64,000 nucleotides of DNA, taken from the NCBI GenBank assembly GCA_903870995.1, contig CAIQFD010000043.1, forward strand, positions 1-64,000, in the 5' to 3' direction. Each line of letters starts with the position of its first letter. Positions within the stretch are counted from its first letter, which is position 1. The DNA comes from an uncultured Methylophilaceae bacterium. Lineage in GTDB: Bacteria; Pseudomonadota; Gammaproteobacteria; Burkholderiales; Methylophilaceae. Of the stretch, positions 48,653-57,062 are shown piece after piece. The notes below the pieces were generated by a model, which saw only the letters and a list, made by a program, of their open reading frames with translations, did not search any database and was not told the origin of the DNA. The position numbers and the translations under genes were made by a program.

Positions 48653-49210
48653 ATGACGAATGTAGCTTGTATCGCGGATCGTAATCAAAGTCAGTTGGTG
48701 ATTGTGGATATGCAAACCAAACTCAGTAGTGTGATGTCATCACACATTGATGGCGTAGTTAAAAATTGTGCCATCTTGTTGCAAACTGCCGCTTTGCTTG
48801 AAATCCCAGCTTTATTTACTGAGCAATATCCAAAAGGTTTAGGAGCTACTTTACCCGAGCTTACCCAATATATGGCGGGCAAAAAAGCGGTTGAGAAAAC
48901 CGCCTTCTCTTGTTGTGGTGAGCCGGCTTTTAGTCGCCAACTTTTGGGTGATCATTCGCAAGTGATTTTGGCGGGCATGGAAGCGCACATTTGTATTTTG
49001 CAAACAGCGCTTGATTTGTTAGCGCAAGGTAAAACCGTTTTTGTGCTTGAAGATGCGGTGATTTCGCGCAATCCTGAAAATAAACGCAATGCGCTCAATA
49101 GAATGCGTGAAGCAGGCGTGATTGTGACTAATACAGAGTCATTGGTGTTTGAGTGGTTGGGTCTTGCTGAAGGCGATGCCTTCAAAAAAATCAGTCAGCT
49201 TATACGCTAG
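48653..49210 (+). CDS. Isochorismatase-family cysteine hydrolase
   Basis: The 185-residue protein has the catalytic triad of the family: Asp in LVIVDMQTKLSS (residue ~19), Lys in AVEKTAFSCCGEPAF (~80) and Cys in AGMEAHICILQTALDL (~113). The sequence resembles YcaC-like hydrolases whose substrates are unknown. It lies 16 nt after the TolC-family gene and converges on waaA with 9 bp between stops. Confidence 0.88.
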   Translation: MTNVACIADRNQSQLVIVDMQTKLSSVMSSHIDGVVKNCAILLQTAALLEIPALFTEQYPKGLGATLPELTQYMAGKKAVEKTAFSCCGEPAFSRQLLGDHSQVILAGMEAHICILQTALDLLAQGKTVFVLEDAVISRNPENKRNALNRMREAGVIVTNTESLVFEWLGLAEGDAFKKISQLIR

Positions 49211-49219
49211 TTCTCTTCG

Positions 49220-50515
49220 TTAGCTTTTTGCTGGCAGATACTTCCCGATTAAATCCATTAGTTTTTGCGTGGCACCGCTGGCACTCTTGCTAAAGACCAA
49301 TGCAGCATCACTCATCGTTTTTCTTGCTTCCGCATCACTCATTAAACCACTTAATTTCTCTCTGAGCTCTTGCGGATTGCTCACGCGCATTGCCGCTCCT
49401 GCTAATACTGCTTGTTCTGTTGCATCGCTGAAATTGAATGTATGTGGTCCAATTAAAACAGGTTTCCCCATTGCGCTGGCTTCAATTAGATTTTGTCCGC
49501 CAAGTGGTAATAAACTTCCGCCAATGAATGCAACATCGCAGGCCGCATAATAAGTAAACATCTCACCCATGCTGTCTCCAAGAATCACGCTACAGTTGGG
49601 AATGTCTCCAGCCACTGTGCCCATAGAAAATTCTGAGCGGCGGCAAAAAGCTACGTTATGTTTGGTGAGTAGCGCCGCGACCTCATCGAACCGTTGCGGA
49701 TGTCTTGGCACAATGACGGTAAGCAGATTGGGGGGCTCGCTTGAAGCAATTGCTTCTAAAATTAAAGCCTCCTCGCCATCTCGGGTGCTTGCGGCTAAAA
49801 AGACAGGGCGTTTAAAGCCTAGTAAGCCACGTAAATAACGTCCGCGTTCGGCTTCGTCCGCAGGGGGATTGACGTCAAATTTCAGATTTCCCATGACCGT
49901 TACTTTGCCAGCTTTGCCAAGCAAGCCATTCAGGCGATTTGCGTCTTGTTCTGTTTGCGCGGCAATTGCGCTCAGGCTATTTAAGCCTTCCGCTGAAAGT
50001 TTGCCTGCCTTTGCATAGCCACGTGCGGAGCGTTCTGAAAGTCTTGCGTTTACTAATAGTAATGGAATCCCTTGTGCTTTGGATTGTGCAATCAAGTTAA
50101 ACCAAAGCTCTGTTTCCATCAGTAAGCCGAGGGCTGGCTTAAAGTGCTTTAAAAATCTCTTTGTAGCATACGGCACGTCATAAGGTAGATAGCAGCGTGA
50201 GAAGCGTGGACATTGGTCGCTTGGAAAGAGCTGCTCGCCTGCCTCGCGTCCAGTGGGGGTTGTGTGGCTGAGTAAAATTTGATGTGAAGGGTATTTTGCT
50301 AATAAAGCTTCAATCAGCGGTTTTGCCGCGCGAGTTTCTCCGACCGACACGCAATGTAACCAAATCAGTGGTTGTTGAATTGTTTGGTTGTAAAAACCGT
50401 AACGCTCAGCCCAGTGATTTAAATAGGCGGGTTGTCGCAATCCGCGCCATAAAAGCTTAATGGCGGTGAAGGGTAACAAAAGATATAAAAGTGCTGAATA
50501 GTGTAATCGTGACAT
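49220..50515 (-). CDS. waaA: 3-deoxy-D-manno-octulosonic acid transferase
   Basis: WaaA (KdtA) adds Kdo to lipid A precursor in LPS inner-core synthesis. The 431-residue protein has an N-terminal membrane anchor, then WLHCVSVGETRAAKPLIEAL with the catalytic Glu, LSHTTPTGREAGEQLF, DVPYATKRFLKHFKP, LMETELWFNLI, VPRHPQRFDEV and FIGGSLLPLGGQNLIEASAM, all conserved. A 313-bp regulatory gap separates it from nrdJa. Confidence 0.96.
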   Translation of the reverse strand: MSRLHYSALLYLLLPFTAIKLLWRGLRQPAYLNHWAERYGFYNQTIQQPLIWLHCVSVGETRAAKPLIEALLAKYPSHQILLSHTTPTGREAGEQLFPSDQCPRFSRCYLPYDVPYATKRFLKHFKPALGLLMETELWFNLIAQSKAQGIPLLLVNARLSERSARGYAKAGKLSAEGLNSLSAIAAQTEQDANRLNGLLGKAGKVTVMGNLKFDVNPPADEAERGRYLRGLLGFKRPVFLAASTRDGEEALILEAIASSEPPNLLTVIVPRHPQRFDEVAALLTKHNVAFCRRSEFSMGTVAGDIPNCSVILGDSMGEMFTYYAACDVAFIGGSLLPLGGQNLIEASAMGKPVLIGPHTFNFSDATEQAVLAGAAMRVSNPQELREKLSGLMSDAEARKTMSDAALVFSKSASGATQKLMDLIGKYLPAKS

Positions 50516-50675
50516 GCTGTGATTTTCTCACAGATTGGGATGCACAATGTATCTAGAATTGTCCACAAAACTATTTTTATTTTGGTTAGTGAATACTTAC
50601 TAAAGGGCAATCGTTGTCCGCTATTTAGTGAGCAGGCAATGCACCAAAAAAGCGCGAGGGAAATGTAAAATTTTG

Positions 50676-50741
50676 TTAAATATATTGCTTGACCAACACT
50701 ACAAAATGGAATAATTTTGCGTCTGAGCACAATATATTGTG
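50676..50741 (+). promoter_or_regulatory. Promoter region of nrdJab with NrdR-type boxes
   Basis: CACAATATATTGTG (50728-50741) is a perfect 14-bp palindrome that fits the NrdR-box consensus I recall (acaCwAtATaTwGtGt) except for the outermost bases. A weaker copy (TTAAATATATTGCTT, ~50676-50690) lies 52 bp upstream, about five helical turns. A -35-like TTGACC (50689-50694) and a poor -10 (TAATTT, 50712-50717) sit between them. The gap 50516-50828 holds nothing else recognisable; a minus-strand frame across it is not supported. Confidence 0.65.
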
Positions 50742-50828
50742 GTCTGACTAAAAAGAGAGCACAACTCAAACACATCAGAAAATGTGTGAAAGTCAGACAA
50801 ATTACAGAATAAAACAGGGATGCTACCA

Positions 50829-52988
50829 ATGTTACAAGCCGTTAAAACGCCAGAAGAAGCTGCGATGTCAGAAAACAATCAAAAAGAAGTGCCAATGCAA
50901 TCAGTATCATTGGATATCTGGGATAAAAAATATCGCCTAAAAACCAAACAAGGCGACCATGTTGACCAAAATATGGACGATAGTTATTCACGTGTTGCGC
51001 GTGCATTGGCTGATGTGGAAGAAGAGAATAAGCGTGCTGAGTGGCACGAAAAATTCTTGTGGGCTTTGCGCCGTGGTGCAATTCCTGCGGGCCGTATTAC
51101 TTCAAACGCTGGTGCGCTTGAGCACAAGCCGGCAACAAGCACCATCAATTGCACAGTGTCAGGCATTGTGGAAGACAGCATGGATGGCATCTTAAATAAG
51201 GTGCATGAAGCGGGCCTTACATTAAAAGCAGGTTGTGGCATTGGTTACGAGTTCTCAACACTCCGTCCAAAAGGTGCTTTCGTAGCAGGCGCTGGCGCTT
51301 ATACAAGCGGCCCACTTTCATTCATGGATATCTTCGATAAGATGTGTTTCACAGTGTCATCTGCTGGTGGTCGTCGTGGTGCGCAAATGGCGACATTCGA
51401 TATTTCACATCCTGATGTCACTGACTTCATTAAAGCGAAACGCGAAGCGGGTCGTTTACGTCAATTCAACCTTTCATGCTTAATTACTAAAGAATTCATG
51501 GAAGCGGTTAAGGCTGATGCAGAGTGGAAGCTTGCTTTCCCTGTCACATCAAAAGAAGCAACCGTGGATGCGCTAGATACTAAAGATGAAACCCAAGTGG
51601 TATGGCGCGAATGGCCAATTAAAGACAAGTACCTCACCCGTGAGTCAGATGGCAAAACAGCTTGTCGCGTTTACAAAACGATTAAAGCTCGCCGTTTATG
51701 GGATGTCATTATGTCCTCAACATATGATTTCGCTGAACCAGGTTTTATCTTGATTGATCGTGTCAATGAAATGAACAATAACTGGTTCTGCGAAAACATC
51801 CGCGCAACCAATCCATGCGGTGAACAACCATTGCCACCTTATGGCGCATGTTTGTTAGGTTCTGTGAATTTAACTAAATTTGTACGCAATCCATTTACTG
51901 ATCAAGCAACATTCGACTGGGACGAATATCGTCAGGTTGTTGCTATCTTCACGCGTATGTTGGATAACGTCGTCGAAATTAACGGTTTGCCACTAGAACA
52001 GCAACGTGCAGAAATTGCACGCAAACGCCGTCATGGCATGGGCTATTTAGGCCTGGGTTCTACACTTACGATGTTGAAAATGAAATATGGTGAAGAAGCT
52101 TCTGTCACTTTCACTGAAGAAGTCACTAAAGTGATGGCTGAAACAGGTTGGACAGTCGGTATTGATTTAGCGAAAGAAAAAGGCGCAGCACCTATCATGG
52201 ACGAAGAGTTCGTGGTGACAGGTGACATGCTCTCAAAACGCCCAGAAATGGTGAAAGATGGCTTTAAGCTAGGTGATAAGGTAAAAGGTAAAGTCTTGAT
52301 GGGGATGTACAGCCGCTATATGCAGCAGTTCCCAGAAGCATTGCGTAAACAAATCGCCAAAACAGGCGCGCGTTTTAGTCACCATAGCTCAATCGCGCCA
52401 ACAGGCACGATCTCACTATCATTAGCGAATAACGCAAGTAACGGCATTGAGCCATCATTTGCTCACCATTACGCACGCAACGTGATTCGTGAAGGTAAGA
52501 AATCAAAAGAGAAAGTAGACGTATTCTCATACGAGCTACTGGCTTACCGCGAGTTAATTAATAACAAAGCGATGCCATTTAGCGAAGCAGAAGATGAGAA
52601 GTTGCCAGACTACTTCTTGGACTCATCAACTATTCAAGCCAAAGCTCACGTGGATATCCAAGCCGCTGCGCAAAAATGGATTGATAGCTCAATCTCTAAA
52701 ACCATCAACGTACCAACCGATTATGATTTTGAAGATTTCAAGAATATCTATCTTTACGCTTACGATAAAGGCTTGAAAGGTTGTACAACTTTCCGATTCA
52801 ATCCAGAAGCTTTCCAAGGCGTATTGGTGACAGAAAAAGACTTAGAAAACACCACCTACAAATTCACATTAGAAGATGGGACTGTGGTTGAGGTGAAGGG
52901 CAACGAAGAGATTGAGTATGACGGTGAAATGCACTCAGCCGCTAATCTGTACGATGCCCTAAAAGAAGGTTACTACGGCAAGTTCTAA
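50829..52988 (+). CDS. nrdJa: B12-dependent (class II) ribonucleotide reductase, large catalytic subunit NrdJa
   Basis: Class II reductases make deoxyribonucleotides using adenosylcobalamin instead of an oxygen-dependent radical. From ATG 50829 (AGGG 9 nt ahead; an ATG 9 nt earlier abuts the same AGGG) the protein has 719 aa. It has IPAGRITSNAG, STINCTVSGIV with the first redox Cys, KAGCGIGYEFSTLRP, the finger loop NPCGEQPLPPYGACLLGSVN with the radical Cys and Glu, and RRHGMGYLGLG. The C-terminal thiol pair is missing because it is encoded by the next gene. AdoCbl use is inferred from family resemblance. Confidence 0.93.
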   Translation: MLQAVKTPEEAAMSENNQKEVPMQSVSLDIWDKKYRLKTKQGDHVDQNMDDSYSRVARALADVEEENKRAEWHEKFLWALRRGAIPAGRITSNAGALEHKPATSTINCTVSGIVEDSMDGILNKVHEAGLTLKAGCGIGYEFSTLRPKGAFVAGAGAYTSGPLSFMDIFDKMCFTVSSAGGRRGAQMATFDISHPDVTDFIKAKREAGRLRQFNLSCLITKEFMEAVKADAEWKLAFPVTSKEATVDALDTKDETQVVWREWPIKDKYLTRESDGKTACRVYKTIKARRLWDVIMSSTYDFAEPGFILIDRVNEMNNNWFCENIRATNPCGEQPLPPYGACLLGSVNLTKFVRNPFTDQATFDWDEYRQVVAIFTRMLDNVVEINGLPLEQQRAEIARKRRHGMGYLGLGSTLTMLKMKYGEEASVTFTEEVTKVMAETGWTVGIDLAKEKGAAPIMDEEFVVTGDMLSKRPEMVKDGFKLGDKVKGKVLMGMYSRYMQQFPEALRKQIAKTGARFSHHSSIAPTGTISLSLANNASNGIEPSFAHHYARNVIREGKKSKEKVDVFSYELLAYRELINNKAMPFSEAEDEKLPDYFLDSSTIQAKAHVDIQAAAQKWIDSSISKTINVPTDYDFEDFKNIYLYAYDKGLKGCTTFRFNPEAFQGVLVTEKDLENTTYKFTLEDGTVVEVKGNEEIEYDGEMHSAANLYDALKEGYYGKF

Positions 52989-53030
52989 TTTTAAAAAACC
53001 GTATAACTGAAAAATTAAAGAGAGAAGAAC

Positions 53031-53732
53031 ATGGCAATTAAAATTGAAAAGAAAATCACAGGCTTCGGCTTGGTGACCGAAGAAGATAAAGCAAAGGCAG
53101 CGGAAGCTGCTGCAGCGCCTGTGCAGTCAGCCACTATCGTTCAAATGGGCGAACCACTTAGCCGTCCAGATAAATTGGTAGGTAATACGTATAAAATTAA
53201 AACGCCTGTGACTGAGCATGCGTTATACATCACCATTAACGATGTTGTGATGAACGAAGGCACACCACAAGAGCACCGCCGTCCATTTGAGATATTTATT
53301 AACTCCAAAAACATGGATCACTTTCAATGGATTGTTGCCCTCACGCGCGTGATGTCAGCTGTGTTCCGTAAAGGTGGCGATGTCACATTCTTGGTAGAAG
53401 AGCTGCATAGTGTGTTTGATCCAAGCGGTGGTTATTTCAAAAAAGGTGGTAAATACATTCCTAGTTTAGTGGCTGAAATCGGTGAGGTGGTTGAACAACA
53501 CTTACAAGAAATCGGCATGCTTAAAAAGCCTGGCCTTGATGAACATCAACAAAAGCTAGTGGCTGAAAAGAAAAAAGAGTTCTTGGAAAAGCAAGCCCAA
53601 ACAGGTTCTGAAAATAATGCGGAAGGTTTCCCAGTTGGTGCGCAGCTTTGTAAAAAGTGCAACACTAAAGCCGCCATCATTATGGATGGTTGCCTAACTT
53701 GCTTAAACTGCGGTGAGAGTAAATGTGGTTAA
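53031..53732 (+). CDS. nrdJb: Class II ribonucleotide reductase C-terminal subunit NrdJb
   Basis: The 233-residue protein carries the portion normally fused to the class II large subunit. It contains a TSCPD-like domain (TYKIKTPVTEHALYITINDV, RRPFEIFINSKNMDHFQWIV) and a C-terminal cysteine cluster (CKKCNTKAAIIMDGCLTCLN, followed by CGESKCG). The last pair is the swinging thiols that reduce the active site. The split into nrdJa and nrdJb is known in Pseudomonas. It lies 42 nt after nrdJa and is followed by a terminator. Confidence 0.92.
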   Translation: MAIKIEKKITGFGLVTEEDKAKAAEAAAAPVQSATIVQMGEPLSRPDKLVGNTYKIKTPVTEHALYITINDVVMNEGTPQEHRRPFEIFINSKNMDHFQWIVALTRVMSAVFRKGGDVTFLVEELHSVFDPSGGYFKKGGKYIPSLVAEIGEVVEQHLQEIGMLKKPGLDEHQQKLVAEKKKEFLEKQAQTGSENNAEGFPVGAQLCKKCNTKAAIIMDGCLTCLNCGESKCG

Positions 53733-53756
53733 GCTAAGCTTAAATTAGTGCAAAAT

Positions 53757-53783
53757 AAAAACCCGCTTAGGCGGGTTTTTTGT
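53757..53783. terminator. Terminator after nrdJb
   Basis: AAAAACCCGC-TTAG-GCGGGTTTTTT forms a strong hairpin with T tract; the symmetrical A tract lets it act on the minus strand too. Confidence 0.9.
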
Positions 53784-53805
53784 TGATAAGCGATTAAAAT
53801 AAAGA

Positions 53806-53952
53806 TGTTAGTGCAGTGAATAAGGTAGTAAGTTTGGGTAACCAGATGGATGAGCCGTCATTGACTTAGTGTGACCCTGCCGATATAGATTAAGCGCACT
53901 AACACCCCTATGTTTTAGGCAATAAAAAAGGAACCAAACGGTTCCTTTTTTT
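53806..53952 (+). ncRNA. Candidate structured small RNA between two terminators
   Basis: TGTTAGTGC (53806-53814) pairs perfectly with GCACTAACA (53896-53904). Inside, GGGTAAC (53836-53842) pairs with GTGACCC (53871-53877) with one mismatch, and ATGA-GCCG-TCAT (53850-53861) caps the structure. A TAAAAT at 53795-53800 would start transcription almost exactly at the outer stem, and the hairpin at 53924-53952 would end it. No -35 box is evident. No ORF is credible here. The strand is not certain, because the same stem also exists on the minus strand ahead of the nrdJb terminator. Confidence 0.4.
53924..53952. terminator. Bidirectional terminator downstream of pqqA
   Basis: GGAACC-AAAC-GGTTCC (53930-53945) with a run of A on the left and seven T on the right. 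It ends the minus-strand pqqA transcript about 40 nt after the stop, and could end the candidate RNA on the plus strand. Confidence 0.88.
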
Positions 53953-53992
53953 AATTTGAAGCTTTAAAAAATGCAGATGAGCAATATCTGAA

Positions 53993-54064
53993 TTATTTGT
54001 TCATTACGTACATTGTTACTTCAAAGCCAAAACGCATTTCTGTCGCTGCTGGTTTAGTCCACAT
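53993..54064 (-). CDS. pqqA: PqqA, precursor peptide of pyrroloquinoline quinone (orphan copy)
   Basis: The minus strand encodes a 23-residue peptide beginning [19 protein letters not shown] and ending VMNK. It matches PqqA: Glu15 and Tyr19 in EVTMY are the residues cross-linked and excised to build PQQ, the cofactor of methanol and glucose dehydrogenases. AAGGGG lies 7-8 nt before the ATG. It is not followed by pqqB-E: a terminator lies 40 nt downstream, then unrelated genes. The peptide is far below normal gene-calling length. The pqq operon must be elsewhere in the genome if this copy is functional. The upstream gap (54065-54207) shows no clear promoter. Confidence 0.93.
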   Translation of the reverse strand: MWTKPAATEMRFGFEVTMYVMNK

Positions 54065-54207
54065 GTTGAAACCCCTTTTTATCCGTAAATAGAGAATGTC
54101 TTAGAACGGTTCCCATTGTAGGGGGTCAACACACAGCTGTCGTGGTGCGAGTCATGAAGCTTGCCTAGTGATTATCATGAATCGCAAGTCTTTATTGATA
54201 CGGAAAA

Positions 54208-54534
54208 CTAGAAGCCCAGTTTGATTTTGATGCGGCGCAAAATCTGTGTGAGCGCGTTGCCATCTAGCTTGTAGTGTTTGTGTAGTGCTTTTTTAACTTC
54301 CCAATTTGCTTTCATGCCTGCTGGAAAAGTCACTAAATCACCTTTGCCAAATTTTACTGGCTTGCTACCCTCTGGGGTAATCACACATTCGCCCTCTAAA
54401 ATATAGGCGATTTCTTGCTCTGGAAATACCCAAGGAAATACAGAAACTTCTTTTTGCCATGTAGGCCATTTAGCAACATTGAGGCTATCAAGTTTGCTTT
54501 GATTAGGATTTTTCTCTACGACGATGGTTTGCAT
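54208..54534 (-). CDS. Small cupin-domain protein (DUF861-like)
   Basis: The 108-residue single cupin contains FPWVFPEQEIAYILEGECVI and KFGKGDLVTFPAGMKANWEV, the two cupin motifs of the ureidoglycine-aminohydrolase-like group. The first motif has Glu and no His-x-His, so metal binding is uncertain. Function is unknown. It is upstream of pqqA on the same strand (143-bp gap) and divergent from the zinc-ribbon gene. Confidence 0.82.
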   Translation of the reverse strand: MQTIVVEKNPNQSKLDSLNVAKWPTWQKEVSVFPWVFPEQEIAYILEGECVITPEGSKPVKFGKGDLVTFPAGMKANWEVKKALHKHYKLDGNALTQILRRIKIKLGF

Positions 54535-54674
54535 ATCGGCCTTTATTGGTTGAGATGTTGAATGGATAAAACGCTATTTTAACGTATAAGCGAAGGGGTA
54601 AGCCTGCATGGATTTAATATTGTCATTCAAACAAAATTAGGATTAAACTTTGCAGACAAAGCTGGAGGTGAGCG

Positions 54675-54890
54675 ATGGATAACAAATATGCACTTGGCAG
54701 TACGAAAGTGGCGACGGAACATCATGAGGCTACCCACAAATCACCTGTTGCTTCACGTGCTTGTAAGTTTTGCGATAGCAGTGAGCTGGTCTTATGCCCA
54801 ACAATGCATGATCACAAATGTTCGAAATGTGGTGAGTGGCAGCAAGATGTAGAAAAGAGCTATGCAACAGGGCGAAGTAGCGATTATTAA
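54675..54890 (+). CDS. Small zinc-ribbon-like hypothetical protein
   Basis: The 71-residue protein has RACKFCDSSELVLCPTMHDH and KCSKCGEWQQ, that is CX2C, a further Cys and His, then CX2C, as in zinc-ribbon proteins. The N-terminal 27 residues are polar and probably disordered, with several His. GGAGG lies before the ATG. The family is not recognised and no function is proposed. It converges on the MFS gene with 6 bp between stops. Confidence 0.7.
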   Translation: MDNKYALGSTKVATEHHEATHKSPVASRACKFCDSSELVLCPTMHDHKCSKCGEWQQDVEKSYATGRSSDY

Positions 54891-54896
54891 CTTGCT

Positions 54897-56162
54897 CTAT
54901 TTCTCGTGACCATTAGTTTCTAAATGTTTTAAGTTGAGCTTGGTTAGCTTAGGGGCAAGTGCGGCTGTTGTTGCCACCACGCCCAGTGTCATTAGTCCGC
55001 CAAATATCACCGATGGAATTAGCCCCATCACTCTTGCCATGAGGCCAGATTCAAAAGCACCTAATTCGTTTGAAGAACCAATAAATAACCCATTGATTGA
55101 GGCGACTCTGCCTCGCATGTGATCTGGCGTTGCAAGTTGCATAATAGTGGTTCGTAGCACAACTGAAACGCCATCAAATATCCCTGAAAGCATTAAGATA
55201 ACAGCGGCAAACCAAAAGTGCGGCGTCAGTGCAAAGGTAATGATGCATACGCCAAAGCCCGCTACTGAGATGAGCAATTTCTTACCTGCTTGTTCGTAGA
55301 TGGGATGTTTGGCGAGATAAGCACCAGTGATAATCGCACCAATCGCTGGGGATGCTCTTAAAATTCCTAAACCCTCTGGGCCGTAGTGATAAACATCGTG
55401 CAAAAAGGCTGGCAGCATGGCGATAGCGCCACCAAATAGCACCGCAAACATATCCAGAGCTTGTGCACTCAGGATTATCTGATGATTGAATACGAATCGG
55501 ATGCCTTCAGCAATGCCAGAAAAAATCGCTTTTTCAGCCACCACCTTCGGTGTGTTTACTTCGAGCGTCAGAAGCGCGATGCCTGAAATACAAGCCAATC
55601 CAGCAGATGCCAAATAAGCGACTTGTAAGCTTGTCCATCCGACTAATATGCCACCAATTGCAGGCCCAACAATTAAGCCAAATTGAAATACAGCACTGCC
55701 GATGCTTGCGCCTTTGGCGTATTGTTGACGGGGCATAATGGAGGCAAAAATCGCACTGTAAGAAGGTGCGATAAAAGCACGCGCTAGGCCGATTAAGGCA
55801 ATAGCACCGTAGATCCAAAGCGTTGGGTCGCCCGATAGTTTGTGATCTGTGACCGCATAAACCAATAGCGCTGAGGTCATGAGCGTGAATGAAGAACTGA
55901 CCCCAAAATTTCGTCTTGAATAATGATCCACCGCGTAGCCAGCGAATAAGGCGGTGCAAAAGTAAGGGATGATTTCGGCTAAACCAATCAAACCTAGTGA
56001 AAGAGGGTCATGTGTAATTTCATATAAATGCCACCCCACCACTACTGCCATGGTTTGGTAAGAAAGCACCATGAAAACGCGGTATGTGAGTAACTTAAAG
56101 AAACTCAAATTGCGCAACGGATTCGCACTTTGATGTGCTGGATTTTCGTTAGTTGTGACCAT
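54897..56162 (-). CDS. MFS exporter (EntS-like)
   Basis: The 421-residue protein has twelve predicted membrane helices. Family features include GLAEIIPYFCTALFAGYAVD with the DxxSRR-like loop DHYSRRNF, ARAFIAPSYSAIFASIMP, and PDHMRGRVASINGLFIGSSN, typical of the EntS/MFS_3 exporter group. It starts 4 nt after the hydroxylase-like gene on the same strand, so the pair is probably one transcript. Its substrate is not known; export of the hydroxylase product is an inference. Confidence 0.88.
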   Translation of the reverse strand: MVTTNENPAHQSANPLRNLSFFKLLTYRVFMVLSYQTMAVVVGWHLYEITHDPLSLGLIGLAEIIPYFCTALFAGYAVDHYSRRNFGVSSSFTLMTSALLVYAVTDHKLSGDPTLWIYGAIALIGLARAFIAPSYSAIFASIMPRQQYAKGASIGSAVFQFGLIVGPAIGGILVGWTSLQVAYLASAGLACISGIALLTLEVNTPKVVAEKAIFSGIAEGIRFVFNHQIILSAQALDMFAVLFGGAIAMLPAFLHDVYHYGPEGLGILRASPAIGAIITGAYLAKHPIYEQAGKKLLISVAGFGVCIITFALTPHFWFAAVILMLSGIFDGVSVVLRTTIMQLATPDHMRGRVASINGLFIGSSNELGAFESGLMARVMGLIPSVIFGGLMTLGVVATTAALAPKLTKLNLKHLETNGHEK

Positions 56163-56166
56163 CTAT

Positions 56167-56916
56167 TTATTGTTGAGATTTTTTGAAAGTGACCACTAAC
56201 ACATCGCGATAGGCTTGTTTGGCTTGGTCTATTGGAACGATGGGTGTCACCCCATGCATGCATCGATGATCGTTTACGATGGCAACATCTAAAGGCTCGG
56301 TCAATGTAAAACTGTCCAAAGTTTTATGTTCTAAATCATGCATAGTGGTAGTGCCACTTGATATATTCTGACGCTTAACCATCATCACTAATACAAACTC
56401 AACCCCATCTCTATGAACACCCTCTGGCGTGGGTTTGCCAAGTGATTTGTCATTTGCCTCAATACGGAACTGATGGCATTCGATGTGCCAAGGGGTATTC
56501 GGCATGAGTTCACTAAACACCTTTTGGCAAAACTTAAGCACGGATTGCATGCTATGGCTTTGAATGGTGCTTGCTTGTATCGCCTCAAAATTGCGGGCAA
56601 TCCCACCATTAAGCGTGTTGTAATCTAGACTTTGGTAATGCGGTTGGTGTGGCTCTAAAACGATTTCACTCGTGCCCGATTGTGCATTTAGTACGGCATA
56701 ACGACGTCTGCGGTACCGACCACCATCGGCCATGTATTCGTCTAGTGGCATATCATTCCAGCTATCGGCAAACTGATTCCAATCGCTCAATGCTTCTGCA
56801 GACTGTGCTAACAACCAAGCCTGCATCGCTGCACTTGGACAAAAGCTAAAGCCTGTTTTTTCAACTTTTGTGAGTAAATCTTCACGCAGTTTGAGCAATG
56901 GATGTGTAGATGCCAA
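56167..56916 (-). CDS. 2-oxoglutarate/Fe(II) dioxygenase family protein (amino-acid hydroxylase-like)
   Basis: The 249-residue protein resembles the PF10014 family that includes L-isoleucine 4-hydroxylase. Iron ligands are probably the HxD in PEGVHRDGVEFVLVMMVKR (~residue 176) and the His in NDHRCMHGVTPIVP (~222), and the 2-oxoglutarate-binding Arg in QAYRDVLVVTF (~239). The core also has RRRRYAVLNAQ and HQPHYQSLDYNTLNGGIARN. Translation appears to begin at TTG with a weak GGA ahead, so the start is uncertain. Substrate unknown. Confidence 0.85.
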   Translation of the reverse strand: MASTHPLLKLREDLLTKVEKTGFSFCPSAAMQAWLLAQSAEALSDWNQFADSWNDMPLDEYMADGGRYRRRRYAVLNAQSGTSEIVLEPHQPHYQSLDYNTLNGGIARNFEAIQASTIQSHSMQSVLKFCQKVFSELMPNTPWHIECHQFRIEANDKSLGKPTPEGVHRDGVEFVLVMMVKRQNISSGTTTMHDLEHKTLDSFTLTEPLDVAIVNDHRCMHGVTPIVPIDQAKQAYRDVLVVTFKKSQQ

Positions 56917-57062
56917 AGTGATATTTTTCCGAGAAAGAATGTTTTACTGATTAGGCCAAGTCCAACATGATAGCGAATAGACTGGGATATATAAAAATAA
57001 TTTCAGCATTATTTGTGATTGATCAAAATATAATGATGTTATTAATAACTGAGGGCGTGCGA

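Noticed and set aside
50419-50829. 136-codon minus-strand frame overlapping waaA and the nrdJa promoter
   Set aside because: It lies across waaA in another frame and across a regulatory gap; composition and sequence are not protein-like.
57013-57026. FNR-like site (TTGTG-ATTG-ATCAA) before the LplT-like gene
   Set aside because: Only one half matches well and the position relative to the nearby TATAAT is unusual; too weak to claim.
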